A stretch of 64,000 nt of DNA from Petaurus breviceps papuanus (GCA_028583685.1 JAMXIF010000220.1:39554708-39618707); one strand, 5' to 3'. Shown: positions 1 to 12,054, counted from the first letter of the stretch. Numbers and translations: made by a program. Notes: generated from the letters alone by a model not told the origin.

Positions 1-1415
1 CTATAAATTGCCCAGATTAACAGAAGAGGAAGTAAAACACTTAAATAACCCCACCTCAGAAAAAGAAATTCAACAAGTCATCAATGAACTCCCTAGGAAA
101 AAATCTCCAGGGCCCAATAGATTTACAAGTGAATTCTATCAAACATTTAAAGAGCAATTAATTACAATACTATTCTATATACTATGAATTCCAATACTAT
201 ATAAACTCTTTGGGGAAAGTTACAAAGAAGGAGTCCTACCAAATTATTTTTATGATACAAATATATTATTGATACCTAAATTGGGAAGAACAAAAAAGAG
301 AAATGAATTATAGATGCAAAAATATAAAAGTATTAGCAAAAATATTACAACGACTTATAGCAACTTATCACAAGAATAATACAGTTTGATCAGGTAGAAT
401 TTATACCAAAAATGCAGGCAGGACTGATTCAATATTAGGAAAACTGGTTGTATCTACAACAAAACTAACAGAAAACATGTTTATCTCAATAGATACAGAA
501 AAAAAAAAAACTTTTGAAAAACTGCAACACCCATTTCTATTGAAAACGATGGAAAGCATAGGAGTAAATGGATCCTTCCTTAAAATGATAAGTAGCACCT
601 ACCTAAAATTATCAGCAAGCATTATATGTAATGGGGATAAGCTAGATGCATCTCCAAGAAGTTTGGTGGTGAAACGATGATGTCCATTATCCCACTGTTA
701 TTCAATATGGTATTAGAAATGTTAGCTTTAACAATAAGAGAAGAAAAAGAAATTGAAAGAATTAGAATAGGCAAAGAAGAACCTAAGCTATCACTCTTTG
801 AAAATGATATGATGATATACTTAGAGAATCCTAGAGAATCAAATAAAAAACTACTTGAGATAACAAATTTAGAAAACTTGAAGGTCATAAATTAAACCAA
901 AATAAATCATGTGTGTTTTTTTACATTACTAACAAAGCCCAACAACAAAAGATAGAAAAAGAAATTCCATTTAAAGTTACTGTAGACATTATACAATGTT
1001 TGGGAGTCTACCTGACAAAACAAAACCAGGGCTTTTATGAAAACAACTACTTTTCACACAAATAAAGTCAAAGTTAAATAATTGGAAAAACATCAGTTGC
1101 TCATGGGAAGGCCAAGCTAATACAATAAAAAATTAAAATTCTGCCTAATTATTTTACTTATTAATTGCCATACCAATCAAACTACCAAAAAATGTATTTT
1201 GTTGTTTTTTCCTTTCACATGGTTCTTCCCGTTTATTATAATTCTTCTATGCAACATGACTAATGTAAACATGTCTTTCATAGGAATGTATGTGTAGAGC
1301 CCACAAGTCTGCAAGCTGTCTCAGGGAAGGAGTGTAGAGGGAGAGGGAGAAAATTTAAAACTTGTGGAAATGAATGTTGAAAACTAAAAATAAATAATTT
1401 AATAATAAAAAAGAA
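1..1415 (+). mobile_element. L1 LINE, ORF2 fragment with 3' UTR (decayed)
   Basis: The first 900 bases decode in pieces as the reverse-transcriptase part of L1 ORF2: a stretch reading [20 protein letters not shown], then [20 protein letters not shown], which matches the RT-0/RT-1 region of mammalian L1. Around 795-840 the catalytic YADD/FADD block is decayed to [15 protein letters not shown]. Past about 1130 the sequence jumps to the L1 3' UTR, with 'catgactaatgtaaacatg', 'gtggaaatgaatgttgaaaac' and an A-rich end with polyadenylation-like AATAAA near 1390-1412, so part of ORF2 and its C-terminus are missing. Stops and frame changes are frequent. The element enters from the left edge of the window. 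It is dead; family assignment to L1 is firm, subfamily unknown. Confidence 0.9.
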
Positions 1416-1954
1416 AGCGGGATCTTTTTTCTACTAGTGAAAATTCCAGTAGCTTTGAAAAAGGATGATGAAGATACTTTACACTTCTCCTTAGGTGAAA
1501 GTGATGACAGGGATAAAGGAAAAGTTAGGTTGACAACTCTACACCACTCACAGGATGCTTTGTCAATCTGGCAACATTTATCAAGTGGAGGAACAGATGT
1601 AGTAGGTGTAACTAAACTGCCATGTGTCATTGGCCTTCCTTATTAGTCACACAGAATTGATATAAAGGGAAGTGGAATAATAAACTACTCCATTCTCCTT
1701 CATCTTCATGATTAAGGAGAAAATAAATTTTACTTCAACCTTATCACAGAAAAAAATAGTAATATTATACTCTATGTAGACACAAACTTCCCAGAAACAA
1801 TTTTATTATTTTATCATCATGCTACATCTAAGCATGTTTCCCCTTAGAGGAAGGAATGTTCAAACCAGCAGAATTCCCTCATGCTTTTGGACATCTCTTC
1901 CCAAAAATATTTTGAAGTAAAATTTATATAATTTCTTTAATGAGTAAATTTCAC
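1416..1954. other. Unassigned AT-rich DNA
   Basis: No gene or recognised repeat. The frame at 1437-1646 (69 codons) has no family resemblance that I can see and no flanking gene signals. Confidence 0.5.
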
Positions 1955-2107
1955 AATTTTTTTTTTTGGAGGGCAGTTGGGGTTAAGTGGCTTGCCCAAG
2001 ATCACATGGCTAGTTTTTGTGTTAAGTGTCTGAGGCCAGATTTGAACTCAGGTCCTCCTGACTCCAGGGCCTGTACTCTATTCACTGCACCACCTAGCTG
2101 CCCCCAC
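1955..2107 (-). mobile_element. Marsupial tRNA-derived SINE
   Basis: Read on the minus strand the element starts 'gggggcagctaggtggtgca', runs through a tRNA-like head (box A-like tggtgcagtgaatagag, box B-like gagttcaaatc), a CORE/MIR-like body 'cttgggcaagccacttaacccc' and ends in a poly(A) seen here as poly(T) at 1960-1968. It closely resembles the copy at 13641-13793, with only a few differences over about 140 bases, so the family spread relatively late. Confidence 0.88.
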
Positions 2108-4029
2108 AATATTATTTTAAAAATTGTTATACAACTGAAGAGTACAGTAAAAGTTAATATTTTGCTTCATCCATCCAGAATGATAGTCAATTAATCTTAA
2201 ACTACTCAATCCCTCTATGGTAGGCTAGTCATGCCTGATGGAAGTAAATTCTTACCTTTTCATGGGCCATCTTTTGCATTCAGGCCTCCTGAAAGCCAAT
2301 TCAAAGGTCCTAGCAACTTTAGCCAATGAACACTGTTTCCATATTATAGAAAATGAAGAAATATACAAATAAAACACACAAACAAAAAGTCAATAGATAC
2401 TGTTCCTAATGTAGATAATACAGTATCCTGATTTTATGTTGCATCTTATTTTCAGTAAATTGTCCTTTTTGCTACTACAAATTAATACCATGTAAATAAC
2501 ATTGAAAAGTTCTATCCTTTTCAAAGTTGGTGGAATATAGAGGGAAAATCAGGACTCAAGAATTTATTTGAATAGATACAGGTCTCTGAAGAACTATGTA
2601 TATAACTACAAGATTTTAAACTTTTGTATTACAAGGGCCTTTTACATTTTGTTTTGTTTTGTTTCAGTTTTAGAGTTAAAGAAGAGTTACAAGCTACACA
2701 AATGGTAAAACCATGGATGAAAAAAAAATCCTAGTTCAATAGGTTTGCCATTTTTGAGGGTACTGTGTTTCACTTTGCAGTCACACTGTTATGACACCAA
2801 TAACTGGCATCTCCACAAAACATAAATACCTCATTGATCATTAGACCACACAGCCCCAAGAAAAGTCTCCTGACCTGAAGTTCAGTGAAAGACTGTCTAT
2901 CATCATATGTCTTAAGTGTCTAATGGAGAATTCTCAACACTTGGGGCTTCAGGATAAAAAGTTTGTGTTTCAATGTTTCCACTCCACCCCACCCTAAGTG
3001 AAATGAACAAAAACCCTGCACTAATCAAATTGTTTTTTTCTGTTTGTTAACATCTGAATTTACAGATTTCCTTTCAAGGTCATCAGAATTCTCCCAATGA
3101 CATCACAAATAACTGACCTTCAGATTTTATCATTTATAGAAACAAAGAGAAAACTGAGACCATCATATCCCTGATCTGAACAAACACTTTGCTGAATTAT
3201 TTCCCGGGACCTAAGGATCCTCAAGTACTTTTTATTTTTCCTATTAAGAAGTCCAATGAGACTGGTAGGGACCCATTTTTTTTCCTTTCCTTCACATATC
3301 TCTAATCAGTGGCTAGGCTGGCTTGATAATTAGTGCATACTAAAAATAATAATAATAAAAATAAGGATTATTACCAACATTTGCATCATCAGTCATTTTA
3401 TGCCTCCACATGTTCCTTAAAATATCTGGTCAGAACAATAGGAAAAGATGAATATCGTAGTAATTTTAATTTCTTTGCTGCCACTTTCAAAGGGTTTCTT
3501 ATTTTTGAAACATCATCCTTAATCTCACTGTTTCAAGGAAACAAAACCATCCTCCCTATCCATAAATCCTACTGATTTTCCCCAATCCGATGCCTTCCTT
3601 TTATTTCTTTTTATACACTGCAACTATCTGGAAGTTACCAATTGTTCACACAAAGAAAAACTTGGAAATGAGCAAAAATATAATGTAAATATAAATAAAT
3701 GCCATAAACTTCATATTGTTTAATCGTTTGTGAGCATTTTAGATTCTTATACTCATTAAGCATACTTTCTCCTGTTTGAAAGAACATTCTAATGAGCTGA
3801 GATGACCCATTTTTATGCTTGCAAGATGTAAGAGGTGGCATCTTAGAGGAAGAACTTCCACAAACAGGCATGAGGAAAACATGTAGAAATGACAGTGGTC
3901 AGACTGACATAAAAGAGCACAGAAAATCATTCAACAATAAATGTAAGAATTTACAAAATAAAGCAGCCTGAGGGTTTTTGTTTGTTTGGGGATTTTTTGT
4001 TTTAGTAAAGAAGCAATGAGTCAGGATTA
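2108..4029. other. Unassigned DNA
   Basis: About 1.9 kb of AT-rich sequence without a believable gene. Frames at 3333-3575 and 3635-3871 are low-complexity and unsupported. Old repeats too decayed to name by eye may be present. Confidence 0.45.
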
Positions 4030-4140
4030 TGTGGTGCAAAGGACACTAAATTTGGAATTATAGAAAATAGATATGGATTCCAATTTTACATTTCACTAGC
4101 TTTGTGATCTGGAAAAACTTTATCACTTTAATTTTCTTTC
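4030..4140 (+). repeat. MIR CORE-SINE fragment
   Basis: The order 'ggattccaattttac', 'cactagctttgtgatct', 'aactttatcactttaattttc' follows the MIR/THER1 core (tgggttc... actagctgtgtgacc... cacttaacctc). Strongly diverged. Confidence 0.5.
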
Positions 4141-4317
4141 TGTGGGAGTCAAATCTTATGATCAGCCTCTTCCATCTTCAGATCTCCTATCATTTCATTC
4201 AGGTCTTGAGGGTCTAATAATCTATATATTACCAGAAAAGGAAAGTACAATATTTAACTACTGTTCATAACATTGACCCAGAGCCAGAAAAAAAGAGGTT
4301 AAGTTGTGTTCTGAGAC

Positions 4318-4445
4318 ATTTTGGCTTAATGGATGAAGTCCTGGCTAAGAAATCAAGAAGATCTAGGTCCGCATTTCACCTTTGATATTTATTAATGTCC
4401 TGACCTGGGCAGATATCTAAAATGCTATGTGCTTCAGAAAACTCA
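4318..4445 (+). repeat. MIR/THER1 fragment
   Basis: The sequence 'aagtcctggctaagaaatcaagaagatctaggtc' resembles the tRNA-like head and centre of MIR/THER1, followed by a degraded 'gacctgggcag' core. Low but consistent similarity. Confidence 0.45.
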
Positions 4446-4454
4446 CACCACAGA

Positions 4455-5000
4455 ATAATGGAATCCCCGAGTTTAAATTGGAAGGGATTGCACAGTCAAC
4501 TAATTTAACACACACACCAAGAGAAATCCCCACAGACAAATGTTCATCCAGGCTCTATTTGCAGACTTGCAAGGAAGGGAAGTCCACCACTTCCTGAAGT
4601 AATCTATTCCATTATTGTTGTTCAGTCATTTCAGTCTCGTCTGATTCTTTATTCTAGCGTCATGCAGCTTGCTATTAAGTGCCTGAGCCCAGATTCAAAT
4701 TCAGGAACTCGAGTCTTCCGGATTCCAGGGCTGTTGTTTTGTGCTCTATAGCGCCACCTTGCTGCCAGTCCATTTTTTCGCCTTTCTAATTATTAGCAAG
4801 ATTTTCCTGACATCAAGCCAAAACTGATCTCTTTACAGCTTCCACCTATTGCTGCTAGTTTTTCTCTTTTATACCAAATGCAGTGAGTCTAATATCCATC
4901 CACATGACAGCCTTTTCAATGACTTGACACAGTTTTAAATCCCCCACTACCAACCCAAGTCTTTTGTCCAGATTAAATACCACCCATTTCCTCAATAGAT
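4455..5000 (-). mobile_element. CR1/L3-type LINE 3' region (ancient), split by Mar1
   Basis: On the plus strand the text reads as the antisense of the CR1/L3 3' coding region (asset phrases: 'cacttcctgaagtaatctattcc', 'cagcttccacctattgctgctag', 'catgacagccttttcaatgac'). The second half, after a Mar1 SINE, continues the same consensus, so the two halves were one element before the SINE arrived. Similar relics lie at 9280-9600 and 60045-60470. Confidence 0.55.
4614..4768 (-). mobile_element. Mar1-type SINE (shortened)
   Basis: Begins with 'attgttgttcagtcatttca', the tail Mar1 shares with marsupial RTE LINEs, and ends with the complement of its tRNA-like head (ctctatagcgccaccttgct). The centre is missing, so only about 155 bases remain. 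It lies inside a CR1/L3 relic, with 'tccatt' at both edges as a possible target duplication. Confidence 0.8.
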
Positions 5001-5234
5001 GCGCTTACCTAATAGGTGAGTCCCATTGAATTAGACTTAGTTACTATGTCATAAATAGTAGATGAAATCGCCGATTTTAAAAATTTATTTTGCATTGTAG
5101 AATAACTATGGAAGTGTCTAATGCATTTTAGAAAGTTTTCCATTAAAAATATATAGGGTTCTTTGGCCACGTACAAAAATTGGCCATCTCATTAATCAAA
5201 ATTTCCAGATTGTTGTTGCTAAATATTTCTTGAT
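5001..5234. other. Unassigned DNA
   Basis: AT-rich spacer; nothing recognised. Confidence 0.4.
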
Positions 5235-6130
5235 TGTTAAATCTAATGAATTTTTCTCAGTTCCTAACTTGGCCTCTCAAAAGCATTTTACACTTTGGAC
5301 AATATTCTTCCTGAATACACTCTCCTCTCTGGGCTTTTGTGATAACTCCTCTCTCTTGATTCTCCCTTTACCTATCTGAATGCTCTAATATTCTTTGTTG
5401 GATCAACATTCGTACCATTTCCTCTTACTCTGAGTAGACTTCAACACCTGTTCTAGGGATTTTTCTATTCCTTCTCTATACTCTCTTTTGGTGACCTCTT
5501 GGTAACCTCGTTAGCTCCCATGGGTTCAATCTTGGCTTTGCAAAAAGACTCATGAATAAATACATATAATTCTGTACTTTTGTGTATATATGTGTTTGTC
5601 CTGTCCAATCTTCTATTCTCTCTCCTGTGCTCCACTCCTGCATCAACAAATTCCTATCAGACTTTTCAAATTGGATGTCCTATAGATATCTCAAGGCAGC
5701 AAGATGGTGCAGTGGATAGAATGCCAGGCCAGAAATCAAGAAGACTCATCTTCACAAGTTCAAATCCAGTCTCCGACACTTATTAGCTATATAACCCTAG
5801 GTAAGTTGCTTAACCCTGTTTGCCTCAGTTTCCTTATATGAAAAAAAGAGCTCGAGAAGGAAATGGAAAACCACACTACTATCTTTGCCAAGAAAACCTA
5901 AAATGGGGTTATGAAGAGTCAGAGACAACTAAAAACAACTGAACAACATCAATAGACATCTCAATATACCTAAAAGTGAACTTGTTATATTTTCTCCAAA
6001 ATCCATCATTCTGAACTTTACTTTTTCTCAGTTTTGTAAGCTGTCTTTCTCAACCTCTTAATCTCCTCTAACTCCACAGATCTAGTCAGTCATAAAATTT
6101 TGTCATCTCTTCTTCCACATCATCCCTAAT
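5235..6130 (+). mobile_element. L2 LINE fragment (ancient), interrupted by Mar1
   Basis: Pyrimidine-rich plus-strand text follows the L2 ORF2 end, including 'ggtgacctcttggtaacctc', 'gctcccatgggttcaatc' and, past the SINE, 'gtgaacttgttatattttct' and 'catcattctgaactttac'. The L2 sequence resumes exactly after the Mar1 insertion at 5965. Confidence 0.7.
5695..5951 (+). mobile_element. Mar1 SINE with target-site duplication
   Basis: Full-length Mar1: tRNA-like head 'ggcagcaagatggtgcagtg', MIR-like core around 5790-5835 and RTE-like tail 'gaagagtcagagacaactaa' ending in 'aacaactgaacaacatc'. It is flanked by a 13-bp duplication, atagatatctcaa (5682-5694) and atagacatctcaa (5952-5964), with one mismatch, showing LINE-driven insertion into the L2. 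Confidence 0.92.
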
Positions 6131-7137
6131 AATCACTCTCTTTTTTCATACAAACACCAGGACCTTATCACCTATAGCCTATTTCAAAGAGCTTTGTCCT
6201 CTCCTGTATCCTTGACCTCAGCCAAATGACTAAGATGGCCCATTTTTGTTCTATTATGTTTGGTCAAATGGCTAAAAAGGGTATTTTCTTTGTTCCCATC
6301 CATAGGATATAGAGGCAATACCCATTTCTTCTGGTTTTGTGACCATAAAGAACAGAGATGTGACTCAAAAGTATGGAGATGAGAGTGTCTAGTCAAATGT
6401 CAGAGGCAACACAACCCAGGTTAAGACTGCATGCATTTGAGGAAAAAAAAGACTGCATGCATACAGCATAGCCTGAGAAGATTTAAGTTATAGGCCAGGT
6501 ACATAAAAGGAAATGAAGAGAGGAAACAGGCGATCATAGGTAACCAACATTGCCCTTTACTGATATCTTCAACCCTGGTACCCACCTAAGAGTACACACA
6601 AGTGAAAGAGAAATACCAGTTCTGTGTTTTTCCTTCAATAGAGTCATAAGGCTTGGATAAATTTCTTTCCAAACTACTCCTTAGTATATATGGAAGTGGA
6701 AGGATTCTGTACTCATCCATGATTGTGACTGATACTATTTTCCTTTCATTATTACTATTCCCCTTTTTGACCTAATAGAGAGTCTTGTTATTAATTACCA
6801 GGGTCTATTAGCATAGTGAGCAGCTTGAGATAGTTCCAGTTGTTTGCAATTTAGAGAAAAAGATAAGTAGACTGGGAAGTTTAATTCACACTCAAAAGTC
6901 CAACAATTTGAGCCTGAGTCAGAGACAGTTAGTGGTGTCCTTGGGTTATAACAAAAACCAGGCTCTGTTCTTTCTAATAAATGGCAATTAATTTTCAAGT
7001 TGATTTGATTATATGAAAGTACATGGTATGGTGGAGAAAGCATTGGGCCAAAAAGTCAGGAGACCTGTGTACTTGTCCTGGTTTTACTCCTTATGCCTTA
7101 TATAACCTTGGGGAAAGAATTTGATTTTATTTCACTT
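6131..7137. other. Unassigned DNA
   Basis: About 1 kb without a gene. Frames at 6184-6396 and 6795-7043 on the minus strand show no conserved motif. A short near-repeat 'gactgcatgca' occurs twice at 6426-6460. Confidence 0.45.
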
Positions 7138-7306
7138 CTTTCTTAAATATGTATGTATGTATGTGTGTGTATATATATGCATATGTGTGTATACATATAT
7201 ACATATAACACATATATGTATGTGTAGACATAGAGAGATAGATAGATAGATGATAGACAGACAGATGGATGGATATATGGATAGACAGACAGATGGATAG
7301 ACAGAC

Positions 7307-7364
<58 letters not shown>

Positions 7365-7475
7365 GTAGATAGGTAAGTAGGTAGGTAGGTAGATGGAGAG
7401 ATGGATAGATGGGTGTATAGATAGATGGATAGAGAGATGGATAGATAGATAGACAGACAGACAGATAGATATTCT
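7138..7475. repeat. Large ATGT/GATA tetranucleotide microsatellite
   Basis: Starts as ATGT/TATG repeats, passes through TA-rich text, and becomes GATA with runs of GACA, GGTA and GGAT variants. The purest block, GATA, lies at about 7307-7362. On the minus strand it gives two overlapping frames of 140 and 146 codons rich in YLSI repeats; these are artefacts. Confidence 0.97.
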
Positions 7476-7904
7476 CTTGTAATGGACCAATGTAAATTCC
7501 AAGAACAAAAGGTAACTACCCTTAAATATATCAAACTCTTCTCCCCCAACCAAACATGCTACTTTGATTGCTTTTTGACTCATGTGTCCATTAACTCTCT
7601 AAAAATACTGCTTTAATTTCAGAGTGCAATGAGCATGTGCAAGTACTTGCAAAAAGATGTGGGAATGAAGAAAGTCTTTGTAAACTAATTACAGTACTTT
7701 TGTTACCATTTCAATTAGCTGTAGTAAAGTGTTTAACAGACAGCTGCTAATGCTGGGGTTTGCAGGGCAGCCTTATTGTACAGCAGCTGGAGACTGGAAT
7801 AATGATCCTTGAACATAAATTGTACCTTTGAAGTACACAAAAGAATTGGAGATATTTCTCACATTTACTAATGGTTCTGAGTTCAGAGAATGAATAGGTC
7901 AGTA
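7476..7904. other. Unassigned DNA
   Basis: No gene or named repeat recognised. Confidence 0.4.
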
Positions 7905-8066
7905 GCATGAGTCTGACCAGGGCATCAGGAGAGTTCAATACTAACACTGGAGGTGACAGAAACCAGCTAGGTGACTTCACCTTTTGTGTGTCTCAGTTTC
8001 CTTACCTGTAAAATTAGAGATTGGACTCAATGATCTCTAAAGTTTATCCTTATTCCATGGTTCCAT
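7905..8066 (+). repeat. MIR CORE-SINE
   Basis: Contains the ordered MIR blocks: 'gagtctgaccagggcatcaggag', 'ccagctaggtgacttcacc', 'tctcagtttccttacctgtaaaatt' and 'gattggactcaatgatctctaa'. Confidence 0.8.
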
Positions 8067-8237
8067 AAGTCAAGTCATATGATTCTCTACTAAAATATAA
8101 CATCTAAAGAATATTTACAACTGGATTACACCCTAGAGAAATGACTCAAGATTTTCATTCTCTTCAGGGTAGATTCCTCTCAACCAACCTCACTTGGGTT
8201 CACAGGGAAGGCAGGTATCAGGTCCAGAGCATAGGTG

Positions 8238-8308
8238 AAGGAACTTTAAGCCTAATCTTATGTTTAGGCTAGAATAGAAAATTAAGGAACTTTAAGCCTA
8301 ATCTTATG
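8238..8308 (+). repeat. Short direct repeat, 23 bp, spaced 47 bp
   Basis: The word 'ggaactttaagcctaatcttatg' style 23-mer occurs twice, first from about 8239 and again from about 8286. This is a local duplication; no function is implied. Confidence 0.8.
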
Positions 8309-8459
8309 AAGACCTCCTGAATAGGGAGAGAAATATTTTCTTCCAAATCTGAGAAAAGGCTAACAATAACAATAAAAATCAGTCTTGTTCTCACATTTAC
8401 AAAAGGATCAGGACTCCCAGTGCCTAGAACCACCTAGCCACCCCAAGAAACCTTATTTT

Positions 8460-8695
8460 TTTAACCTGCCTTTTAATCTTTGTTCTATTTTATTCTCCCC
8501 CAGATAGAATTTTCACTATGACATTTCTTGCAACTTTCTACCCTCTCTCCATAGTCTTTAAAGTCTAGTTCTTTGTTTTAACTCCTCTATGAAGCTTTCC
8601 TTAATCACCTTACCCCATAATAATCTTGCATTCCCCTGAATTCCTATAATATCTATCATCTGTTTGGCATTTACCGTATTGGTTTTAGAGGACAA
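8460..8695 (+). mobile_element. L2 LINE 3' UTR fragment
   Basis: The plus strand carries L2 3' UTR phrases: 'ctatgaagctttccttaatca', 'attcctataatatctatcatc', 'ggcatttaccgtattgg'. Confidence 0.65.
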
Positions 8696-9279
8696 GATAG
8701 AGCACCAGGAAACAGAGAACATTTGTCTAGCATAAGATCATAGATACGCAGCTGTATATTTTATTTTACATATTTCTGAGCCTTCTTGTTTTTCTTTTTT
8801 TTCTCTTCCCTGAGGGAGCTGGGGTCCTTGTTAATTACACCTATTCTGATTTATTTGATGTAAATTAATTCCTTCTTAATTTTACTCCCCCCCCAAAATA
8901 TTACAGAAATAATAAAAATGAACATATTAACTTCCTAAAATATCCATATATCATGGATTCCTTTCCTGTTCTTCCCATCCCCCAATGTTATAGTTTCTTT
9001 CTTTTGCTTTCCTCATACTTTGGTGCTTTGTATGTGATAGATGTTATGTAGATAGAGTTTAATGAATTGAACGATGCAAAGTTCATCCAAGAATAAAAGA
9101 TCAGGCCTTATGTGGACTTGCCATGTCCCCAATCATTTGACCTAAAATAGACTGTGGATTTGTTCCTATCTCCTTGAACAACAGAATTTGAGTTAAACAG
9201 TTCTGAAATGTCGGAAGTGTCTTTCAAGTCTGAACTATACTTGGGGGAAAAAAAAAAAAAAACCTCCCTTAAAATCTAG
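8696..9279. other. Unassigned DNA
   Basis: No gene. Contains a poly(A) run at 9247-9262 that may be the end of an unrecognised retroelement. Confidence 0.4.
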
Positions 9280-9600
9280 CCCAGAAATGATCACACAAAC
9301 TCCTGATTGACGACTTCCAAGGAAGGAAGTCTTTGCCTCTAGATGCTGATCCTTGTGCTTTTGGACAGCTCCAATCATTAAGAAGTTGTTCCTAGTATAA
9401 GGCTAAGTCTGACCGTAATATACAGCGATTGCTCCTTGTACTGTGCTCTGGGTATTCTTCTTCCATGTGACAATTCTTTGAATATTTGAACACTGTTATT
9501 ATGTTCCCACCAAATCTTCTTTTCTCCAGGCTAAACATTCCTACTTCTTCCAGCTGATTCTTAAATGACATGGACTCAAAACCCTTTACCTTTCTTTCCT
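9280..9600 (-). mobile_element. CR1/L3-type LINE fragment (ancient)
   Basis: The plus strand shows antisense CR1/L3 text, most clearly 'cttttctccaggctaaacatt' and 'cttcttccagctgattcttaa', preceded by 'tatgttcccaccaaatcttc'. The same phrase, with the same neighbours, is present at 60090-60130. Confidence 0.6.
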
Positions 9601-9815
9601 CCATCCTACTCCAAACATACATACGTACACAGATGCACACACACAAACACAAATTCAATCTCATATACGTACAAGCATACATAGACTTGCTGCACCTAAG
9701 TCTAGAGGATTCTGTTCTAAGCAAAGCACCTGGGGGTGCATCTCTATGTGGTGAATATAGATAGATACATAGTTAGATACATACATACATACACATATAC
9801 CTACATACATCTCCC
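9601..9815. repeat. TACA/ATAC microsatellites
   Basis: Two short imperfect tetranucleotide tracts, at about 9615-9680 (acatac/acac) and 9757-9812 (atagatac/atac). Confidence 0.8.
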
Positions 9816-10116
9816 TGGTACCTGCTTCGTGTTTTTCTCTTCTATGGAGTAATTGAAGCATTTGTTAATTTTAACTACTCTGTTTTGATTCAAACAGATT
9901 CCTTCTTGATTTCTGCACCCAAAGAGACTAGGGAAACATAAAATAATAAATAAGTCCCTACTGCACATAACATTTACACTATGGAAACTTACAGGCATAA
10001 TTAGGCTCTATTTTGGGCTGGTGTTTTATATCATACTAAGGTAATACTGCCTATTGTCATCAATGGCATTAGGTCAGGTAAGAGTTCTGAGTTGAAAGGC
10101 CAAGTTGGGGAAGTTG
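9816..10116. other. Unassigned DNA
   Basis: Nothing recognised. Confidence 0.4.
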
Positions 10117-10128
10117 AAAAGTATTCAT

Positions 10129-10869
10129 CTTACTATGCCCAAAGGGCTATCCAATTTGTGCATAACTTTGGACCCAACAATATCACTTCTAGGTCTGTAT
10201 CCCAAGGAGATCATAAAAAGAAGAAAGGACCCACATGTACAAAAATATTTATAGCAACTCTTTTTATGGTAGCAAAGAACTGGAAATTGAGGGGATGCTT
10301 ATCAACTGGGGTATGACTGAATAAGTCGTGGTATATGAATGTAATGGAATTCTATTGTGCCATAAGAAATGATAAGCGGGCAGATTTCAGAAAAACCTGG
10401 AAAGACTTTCATGAACTGATACTGAATGAAGTGAGCAGAACCGGAACATCGTGCACAGAGACAAATGATCTAAGACAATTCCAAAAGACTCTTGATGGAA
10501 AATGTGATCCACATCTAGAGAAAGAACTATGGAGTCTGAATGCAAATCAAAGCATGCTATTTTCTCTCTTTTTCCTCATGTTTTTTCCCCTTTGTTCAGA
10601 TTCTTCTTTTGCAACACGACTAATGTGGAAATATGTTTAATATGATCATACATGTATAACCTATATCAGTTTTCTTGCTGTCTTGGGTAGGGAGGAGGGA
10701 AAGAGGGAGGGGAGAAAGGGAAAAAGAATTGGAACTCAAAATCTTATAAAAGTGAATGTTGAAAACTATCCTTATATGTAATTAGGGAAAAAAATAAATA
10801 CTATTAGGTAGAAAAAAATTAAAAAATCAATGTACACAATAAAATGAAAGCTAAAAAATAGATTTTTTA
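10129..10869 (+). mobile_element. 5'-truncated L1, 3' UTR only, with target duplication
   Basis: Contains the marsupial L1 terminal region in order: 'gtacaaaaatatttatagca', 'aagaactggaaattgagggg', 'tgaatgtaatggaattctat', 'cagaaaaacctggaaagact', 'cgactaatgtggaaatatg', 'aaaagtgaatgttgaaaact' and an A-rich tail. The word aaaagtattcat lies at both 10117-10128 and 10870-10881, a perfect 12-bp target-site duplication that sets both ends. A late, short insertion. Confidence 0.92.
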
Positions 10870-10881
10870 AAAAGTATTCAT

Positions 10882-11139
10882 TTTGCTTGAGTAGTTCTGA
10901 AATATCAGAACATCGGGCATGACTATTTCTAAATCTCAGGCTCAAATCTAATTCCTAAATCAATCATTATTCTTGGATTATCTTCTGTTTTGAAATGACA
11001 AGTCCTCCCCTTCAGGGTTGGCAATCAAAAGCTGAAACCAATAAAGATAGTATTCAGGATAGCACATGGAGGATCTGTTAGTTCTGTACCCATGTGCAGT
11101 GGTGTCATTGAAAGCTTTAATAGCTCTTCCTTCTCACTA
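10882..11139. other. Unassigned DNA
   Basis: Nothing recognised. Confidence 0.4.
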
Positions 11140-11232
11140 ATTGTTATTTATTAAACATCCATAGCATGCTAAGTGCTATAAAATGCCAGCCAGAAAAAAA
11201 TGGGCCCTTTCCCTCCTGGAGCCCATCTCTGC
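11140..11232 (-). mobile_element. L2 3' tail
   Basis: Antisense L2 3' end: 'ttattaaacatccatagcatgctaagtgctat' style text followed by 'cctcctggagccc', which matches the complement of the L2/THER tail (ggctcctt...agcgcttag...aataaatg). Confidence 0.6.
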
Positions 11233-11787
11233 TGGGAGGGATATTGCTTGTATCATTAAAGTGTTAGGAAATTTTAGTCCATATCTGTATTTATGAGACT
11301 TCTTGGAAAGATTCAGAGTAAAGCAACTGGCAAAGCATCCTCCTCCTCATTACACAAAATGCCAAGCAGGGAAGGAAGTGGGTCAGGACATCCCTCATTC
11401 TCCTTGAAATAACTCTCTGGCAGTTTCTGGCTTTTTCATTCAGTGACCATTTCTGCTTGCCTCTCTTATTAAGCCATATGTTATGTGACCATAAGTGGCA
11501 CATTTACAGAGCAGAAAGCTTTCTCTACTTAATTCTCATTAATTGACTGTAAAATATAAAGACTTCATTTGGCCATCAGCTTTGCCCTGCTCTCTGACCG
11601 GGCATTTGAACCAAGAATCAGGTCAAGAGAAAGCTTGGCCAAGTTGCTTGTTTCCCCTTGCTCCTCAGATTCTATGTAAAAAATAAAATAAAATAAATAG
11701 AAAAGAACTGATTGATTCACATCTGAAAAATTAGTCTTCCAAAAAATCTGAAATATTTTTCTTTTGATTATATATACATATATCTGT
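11233..11787. other. Unassigned DNA
   Basis: No gene. Frames on the minus strand at 11291-11503 and 11565-11819 show no conserved motif. Confidence 0.4.
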
Positions 11788-12004
11788 TGGGCAGGTAGGT
11801 GGCACAGTAGATAGAACACTGAACTTGGAATCAGGAAGATTCATCTTCACAAATCCAAATCTGGTCTCAGACACCTACTAGCTGTGTGACTCTGGGCAAG
11901 ACAATTTTTTGCCTCAGTTTCCTCATCTGTAAGATGAGCTACAGAAAGAAATGGTAAGCCACTATAGTATCTTTGCCAATAAAACTTCAAATGGGGTCAC
12001 AAAG
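11788..12004 (+). mobile_element. Mar1 SINE
   Basis: Head 'gggcaggtaggtggcacagta', core 'ctagctgtgtgactctgggcaag' and RTE-like tail 'aaaacttcaaatggggtcac'. Flanks are TA-rich, so the duplication is only suggested (atacatatat / atacacatat). Confidence 0.9.
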
Positions 12005-12054
12005 AGAATACACATATATATATAGGTAATATGTAAATACAAATGTATATAAAA

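Noticed and set aside
7300-7475. CRISPR-like regular repeats
   Set aside because: Pure tetranucleotide microsatellite without spacers; the genome is vertebrate.
7127-7583. Two overlapping frames of 140 and 146 codons on the minus strand
   Set aside because: Translations of the GATA/ATGT microsatellite (YLSI repeats).
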